DNA from: JAPPLB01 sp965204095 | GTDB taxonomy: Bacteria; Acidobacteriota; Terriglobia; Bryobacterales; UBA6623 | Length of the DNA: 64,000 nt | Assembly (NCBI GenBank): GCA_965204095.1 | Contig: OZ241991.1 | Location: 6,138,001-6,202,000 of the forward strand | Direction: 5' to 3' | In this document: piece after piece, positions 60,728 to 64,000 of the stretch | Layout of the letters: each line of letters starts with the position of its first letter | How positions within the stretch are numbered: position 1 is the stretch's first letter | The notes under the pieces: model-generated | Database searches by the model: none | What the model was told of the DNA's origin: nothing | Seen by the model: the letters and a program-made list of their open reading frames with translations, nothing else | Program-made: the position numbers and the translations under genes

Positions 60728-61945
60728 ATGTCACGTTTTCGCATGAACCGTCGTTCATGGCTTCGCGGTCTGGCGGGCGCAGGAGCGCTGGTCGGTCTCG
60801 ACGCCCTGTTCACCACAGAGCGAACCGATGCGGCTGCGGTGGGCCCGAACGACAGTATCAAGGTCACCGGGATTGACACCTTCGTCTTGAAGAACTCGTG
60901 GGTCTTCGTGAAGGTCTCGACCGACGCCGGAATCGTCGGATGGGGAGAAATGCTCAAGGACGACGCCAAGGCCTGCGCCGCAGGTGCGTTGGAAGTGGGC
61001 GACTACCTCATCGGGCAGGACCCCTGCCGTGTCGTTCACCACTGGCAGGCAATTCACCGTGGAGCGTTCTACCGCGGAGGTCCGATCAAGACAGCGATCA
61101 CGAGCGGGATCGATCAGGCGCTGTGGGATATCAAGGGCAAGGTCTACGGTGTCCCCGTCTACAAGCTTCTCGGTGGGCCGACGCGCGACCGGGTCCGCGT
61201 GTACGGTCGCATCAGCGAAGAAACCGGCGTCACTGCCATGAAGACCGGTCCGCGAGGCGAAGAACGGCAGGCCATCAAGTACATCGAGGGGCAGAAGTTC
61301 GTCGACGAAGTCGTTGAACGCTTCAAGGCTCTCCGTGACAAGTACGGAGACGAGGTGGATATCGGTCTGGACTTCCACGGCGCCGTCCAGCCGCCGACGG
61401 CGCTCCTTCTGATGAAGGCGCTCGAGCCCTACAACCCGTGGTTCTACGAAGAGATCATCCAGGCGCTCAACGTCGACATCATGGCGGAGTTGGCGCGCAA
61501 GACGCACATCCCGATCGCCACCGGTGAGAGAATCTTTACGAAATGGGGTTTCAAGGAGATCCTTGAGAAGCGGGCAGCGACCATTCTTCAACCGGATGTC
61601 TGCTACGCTGGCGGCATCACCGAGTTGAAGATCATAGCGGGCATGGCCGAGGCATACTACTCGCCTCTGGCGCCTCACAACCCGCAAGGGCCGTGTTCGC
61701 TGGCGGCGAGTTTTCAGGTGGCGGCATCCATTCCGAATTTCCTCATTCAGGAACGCGGCGACAACGAGTACATGGATCTGCTCGCCAAGCCGATGCCGCC
61801 GGTTCGCAACGGCCACCGGCCTCTGCTGACTGATCCGGGCCTCGGGATCACGATCGACGAAGACAAGCTGATGTCGCAGGTGGGAGAGCCCAGAGAGTAC
61901 CGGCCGAGGTTCGATCCGGATGATGGCTCGGTCGTTGATTGGTAG
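60728..61945 (+). CDS. D-galactonate-dehydratase-like enolase superfamily enzyme, shortened
   Basis: 405 residues. Tat leader MNRRSWLRGLAGAGALVGLD. DgoD-like motifs: GWGEMLKDDAKACAAGALEV, GIDQALWDIKGKVYGVPVYK, DIGLDFHGAVQPPTA (metal Asp), YEEIIQALNVD (Glu), ATGERIFTKWGFKEIL (Glu) and LAPHNPQGPCSLAASFQ (His). Between VRVYG and the catalytic strand (TGVTAMKTGP) it is about 15 residues shorter than the paralogue at 28087, an in-frame loss of a helix. AGGAGGG lies eight bases before the ATG. Confidence 0.85.
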   Translation: MSRFRMNRRSWLRGLAGAGALVGLDALFTTERTDAAAVGPNDSIKVTGIDTFVLKNSWVFVKVSTDAGIVGWGEMLKDDAKACAAGALEVGDYLIGQDPCRVVHHWQAIHRGAFYRGGPIKTAITSGIDQALWDIKGKVYGVPVYKLLGGPTRDRVRVYGRISEETGVTAMKTGPRGEERQAIKYIEGQKFVDEVVERFKALRDKYGDEVDIGLDFHGAVQPPTALLLMKALEPYNPWFYEEIIQALNVDIMAELARKTHIPIATGERIFTKWGFKEILEKRAATILQPDVCYAGGITELKIIAGMAEAYYSPLAPHNPQGPCSLAASFQVAASIPNFLIQERGDNEYMDLLAKPMPPVRNGHRPLLTDPGLGITIDEDKLMSQVGEPREYRPRFDPDDGSVVDW

Positions 61946-61994
61946 AGCCGCCTGCATGACTTTCCCCACGCGCTGCTAAGATCCGCTTTAGGCC

Positions 61995-64000
61995 ATGCCC
62001 TCGCAACACACCAACGCGCTCGTCAACGAAGCCAGCCCGTATCTGCTGCAGCATGCTCACAACCCCGTGGACTGGTATCCGTGGGGAGAAGAAGCGCTCG
62101 CCAGGGCGCGCGAGGAGAACCGTCTGATCTTCCTGAGCATCGGGTACGCCGCGTGCCACTGGTGCCACGTCATGGAACACGAGAGTTTCGAGGACGAGGA
62201 GGTGGCGGCGATCCTCAACCGTGACTACATATCGATCAAGGTGGACCGCGAAGAGCGTCCGGACCTCGACGAAATCTACATGAGCGCCACGATGCTGTAC
62301 ACCGGCGGGCACGGTGGCTGGCCGATGAGTGTCTTCCTGACGCCCGACCTGAAGCCGGTTTATGCCGGGACCTATTTCCCCAGGAACAACGCCTATGGTC
62401 GTCCGGGCTTCAAGACGATCGTGGCCTATATCGCTCAGTCCTGGAGAGACAAGGGAGAGGAACTTTCAAGGGATAGCGAGCGAGTCGTTCAGGCCGTGCG
62501 GCAGTTGCATGCGAGCGGTGAGGCAAGCGGCATCCCGGACCGTGAGCGAGTGAGCACGGCCGCGGACCGCATCCTGCAAGCCTATGACCACCAACTCGGG
62601 GGCGTCGCCAGCGGGACAAACAAGTTTCCGCCAAGCCAGTCGATGGACCTGCTGCTTCGCCAATACGCGCACACGGGCCATAATGCCTACCTGAGCGAGG
62701 TGGAGCTGACACTGCAGCAGATGGGGAACGGCGGCATCTACGATCAGCTCGGCGGCGGCATCCATCGCTACTCGACGGACCCGAAATGGCTTGTCCCTCA
62801 CTTCGAGAAGATGCTCTATGACCAGGGGCTGGTGAGTTCGATCTATCTGGATGGGCTGCAGGCGACCGGGAATCCTGGGTTGCGGAAGCTGTTCGAGCGG
62901 AAGGCGCGAGGCATCTTCGAGTACGTGCTGCGCGACCTGCGTAGCCCTCAAGGCGCGTTCTACTCGAGTGAGGACGCCGACAGCGAAGGTCTCGAAGGCA
63001 AGTTTTTCATCTGGACCTTGGAGCAGATCAATGAGGTTCTCGGCGAACGGCACGGCCGCATCATCGCTTCGCACTACGGGGCAACCGCGGTCGGCAATTG
63101 GAATCATCCCGGCGACCAGCATGTTCCCTACGGCCCGAAGAATATCTTGCACGTGAGCCGACCGATCGAAGTCATCGCTAAGGTCGAGAATCTTGGCATC
63201 GAGGAGGTCGCTCGTGTCATTGACGTAGGCCGGTCAAAGCTGCTCGCCGTGAGGGAAAAGCGCGTCCGGCCCGGCCTCGACGATAAGATTCTGGCCGGCT
63301 GGAACGGACTGATGATCACCGCGCTCGCCAAAGGCGCGGCCGTGCTCGAAGAGGCGCGCTACGGAGAAGCGGCGGCGGCGGCGGCCGAGTTCGTACTGCA
63401 TGAAATGCGCGGTGGCGGGCGTCTGTTCGCCGCATACGGTAAGGGCAGGGCTCGCCTCAAGGCGTACAGCACGGACTACGCATTTCTCGTCGAAGGGCTG
63501 TTGAGCCTGTACGAGTGGAGCGGCGAAGTTCGTTGGCTGGATGAAGCCGAGTCGTTGACCGATATCCTGATCGAGTTCTACTTGGACAAGCAGGCCGGGG
63601 GTTTTTTCTTTACTGCCTCGGATCATGAAGACCTCTTGGTCCGCAGCAAGACAGCCCATGATGGCGCGATCCCCTCGGGCAATTCAGTGATGCTTCTGAA
63701 TCTCCAGAAACTCGCCATCCTGCTCGATCGGAAGGACTACCGCGAGAGGGCGGCGGCGATGCTCGAGGTGTTCGGCGCTGGTCCGGATCGCCAACCCTTC
63801 CAGCACGAACGCCTCTTGACCGGCATTGCAGCGTGGCACGATGGTTTCCAGGAGATCGCTGTGGTCGGCACTCCCGGCGACCCGCGGACACGAGCTCTCC
63901 TTCGCGCCGTCTATGGCGCTTACCTGCCGAACAAGATTGTCGCCCGGCTCGACCCCGCCGATGCCAAGACATCTGAGCACGTCCCGCTGTTGGCGGCCCG
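61995..64000 (+). CDS. DUF255/thioredoxin-domain protein (YyaL/SPATA20-like), 3' end outside window
   Basis: 668 visible residues. N-terminal thioredoxin-like domain: ALVNEASPYLLQHAHNPVDW, YAACHWCHVMEHESFEDEEV (CxxC-like WCHV), KVDREERPDLD and GGWPMSVFLTPD. Then a large helical barrel (HFEKMLYDQGLVSSIY, DADSEGLEGKFFIW, LKAYSTDYAFLVEGLL). The protein family is widespread with an uncertain role, possibly redox or sugar epimerase-like. The frame runs off the window end. Confidence 0.92.
   Translation, partial: MPSQHTNALVNEASPYLLQHAHNPVDWYPWGEEALARAREENRLIFLSIGYAACHWCHVMEHESFEDEEVAAILNRDYISIKVDREERPDLDEIYMSATMLYTGGHGGWPMSVFLTPDLKPVYAGTYFPRNNAYGRPGFKTIVAYIAQSWRDKGEELSRDSERVVQAVRQLHASGEASGIPDRERVSTAADRILQAYDHQLGGVASGTNKFPPSQSMDLLLRQYAHTGHNAYLSEVELTLQQMGNGGIYDQLGGGIHRYSTDPKWLVPHFEKMLYDQGLVSSIYLDGLQATGNPGLRKLFERKARGIFEYVLRDLRSPQGAFYSSEDADSEGLEGKFFIWTLEQINEVLGERHGRIIASHYGATAVGNWNHPGDQHVPYGPKNILHVSRPIEVIAKVENLGIEEVARVIDVGRSKLLAVREKRVRPGLDDKILAGWNGLMITALAKGAAVLEEARYGEAAAAAAEFVLHEMRGGGRLFAAYGKGRARLKAYSTDYAFLVEGLLSLYEWSGEVRWLDEAESLTDILIEFYLDKQAGGFFFTASDHEDLLVRSKTAHDGAIPSGNSVMLLNLQKLAILLDRKDYRERAAAMLEVFGAGPDRQPFQHERLLTGIAAWHDGFQEIAVVGTPGDPRTRALLRAVYGAYLPNKIVARLDPADAKTSEHVPLLAA

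Noticed and set aside
61948..61976. GCCTGCATGACTTTCCCCAC as a TF-element left end
   Set aside because: Only the first eight bases match well and no arm follows; too weak to count as a copy.

Overview
Organism: The window is GC-rich and carries genes of a Gram-negative envelope: an LptE-like LPS transport lipoprotein, the LspA and Lgt lipoprotein enzymes, an OprP/OprO-type porin, and many Tat or Sec signal peptides on catabolic enzymes. The mix resembles Acidobacteriota (Bryobacterales/Solibacter-like) or a similar soil or marine polysaccharide degrader: two sulfatases, four enolase-superfamily sugar-acid dehydratase-like proteins, an IlvD/Edd dehydratase, Gfo/Idh/MocA oxidoreductases, ThuA, SelA-like and class V PLP enzymes, and a small phosphatidylserine decarboxylase beside PssA. 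This placement is inference; no rRNA or marker alignment was possible. Layout: 1-6.3 kb holds a truncated copper nitrite reductase (nirK), a double-Cache sensor-like protein, an NHL-repeat relic, two amidohydrolases and a membrane Fe-S oxidoreductase. 6.7-11.2 kb holds a sulfatase, glpX, an exported HpcH/HpaI aldolase homologue and rsmA. 11.2-13.1 kb has no gene and is a dense tandem-repeat cluster. 13.1-30.5 kb holds a secreted alpha/alpha-barrel protein, a TPR protein, lspA-lgt, Tat-exported PLP enzymes, an M23/PKD peptidase, a nucleoside hydrolase, an RRM protein, ftcD, a Gfo/Idh gene with a galactonate-dehydratase-like gene, and a nitrilase-family hydrolase. 31 kb has a porin behind an 11-bp-periodic Pho-box-like array. 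33-37 kb holds rhamnonate-dehydratase-like and other sugar-acid genes. 37.2-41.1 kb is the housekeeping block rpsT/holA/lptE/pssA/psd. 41.5-64 kb holds an msrP-like gene, a DUF4143 ATPase with an orphan HicB, further Tat enzymes, an arabinonate-dehydratase-type gene with an SDR, a second sulfatase, a malate-synthase-like gene, a ceramidase-like gene and a partial DUF255 (YyaL) gene. Most striking feature: about 20 copies plus 3 relics of a family called here the TF element (TA-flanked foldback, my name). It is about 183 bp, has 20-bp terminal inverted repeats reading TAGCCTGCATTTCTCACCAC, and is an imperfect palindrome over its whole length. Every copy lies in the same orientation regardless of gene direction. 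The outer ends supply the stop codon of eight genes, and reading outward they carry a Shine-Dalgarno-like GGTGAG plus ATG that runs in frame into four genes. Longer variants keep the ends but have an interior with heptanucleotide tandem repeats (CACGAAW, CCACTAW and related). These heptads also occur on one strand only. How it fits together: the accessory genes suggest breakdown of sulfated or acidic glycans outside the cytoplasm, with sugar acids passed to dehydratases, and phosphate-responsive uptake. The TF elements have filled many intergenic gaps and probably reshaped translation starts and gene ends.
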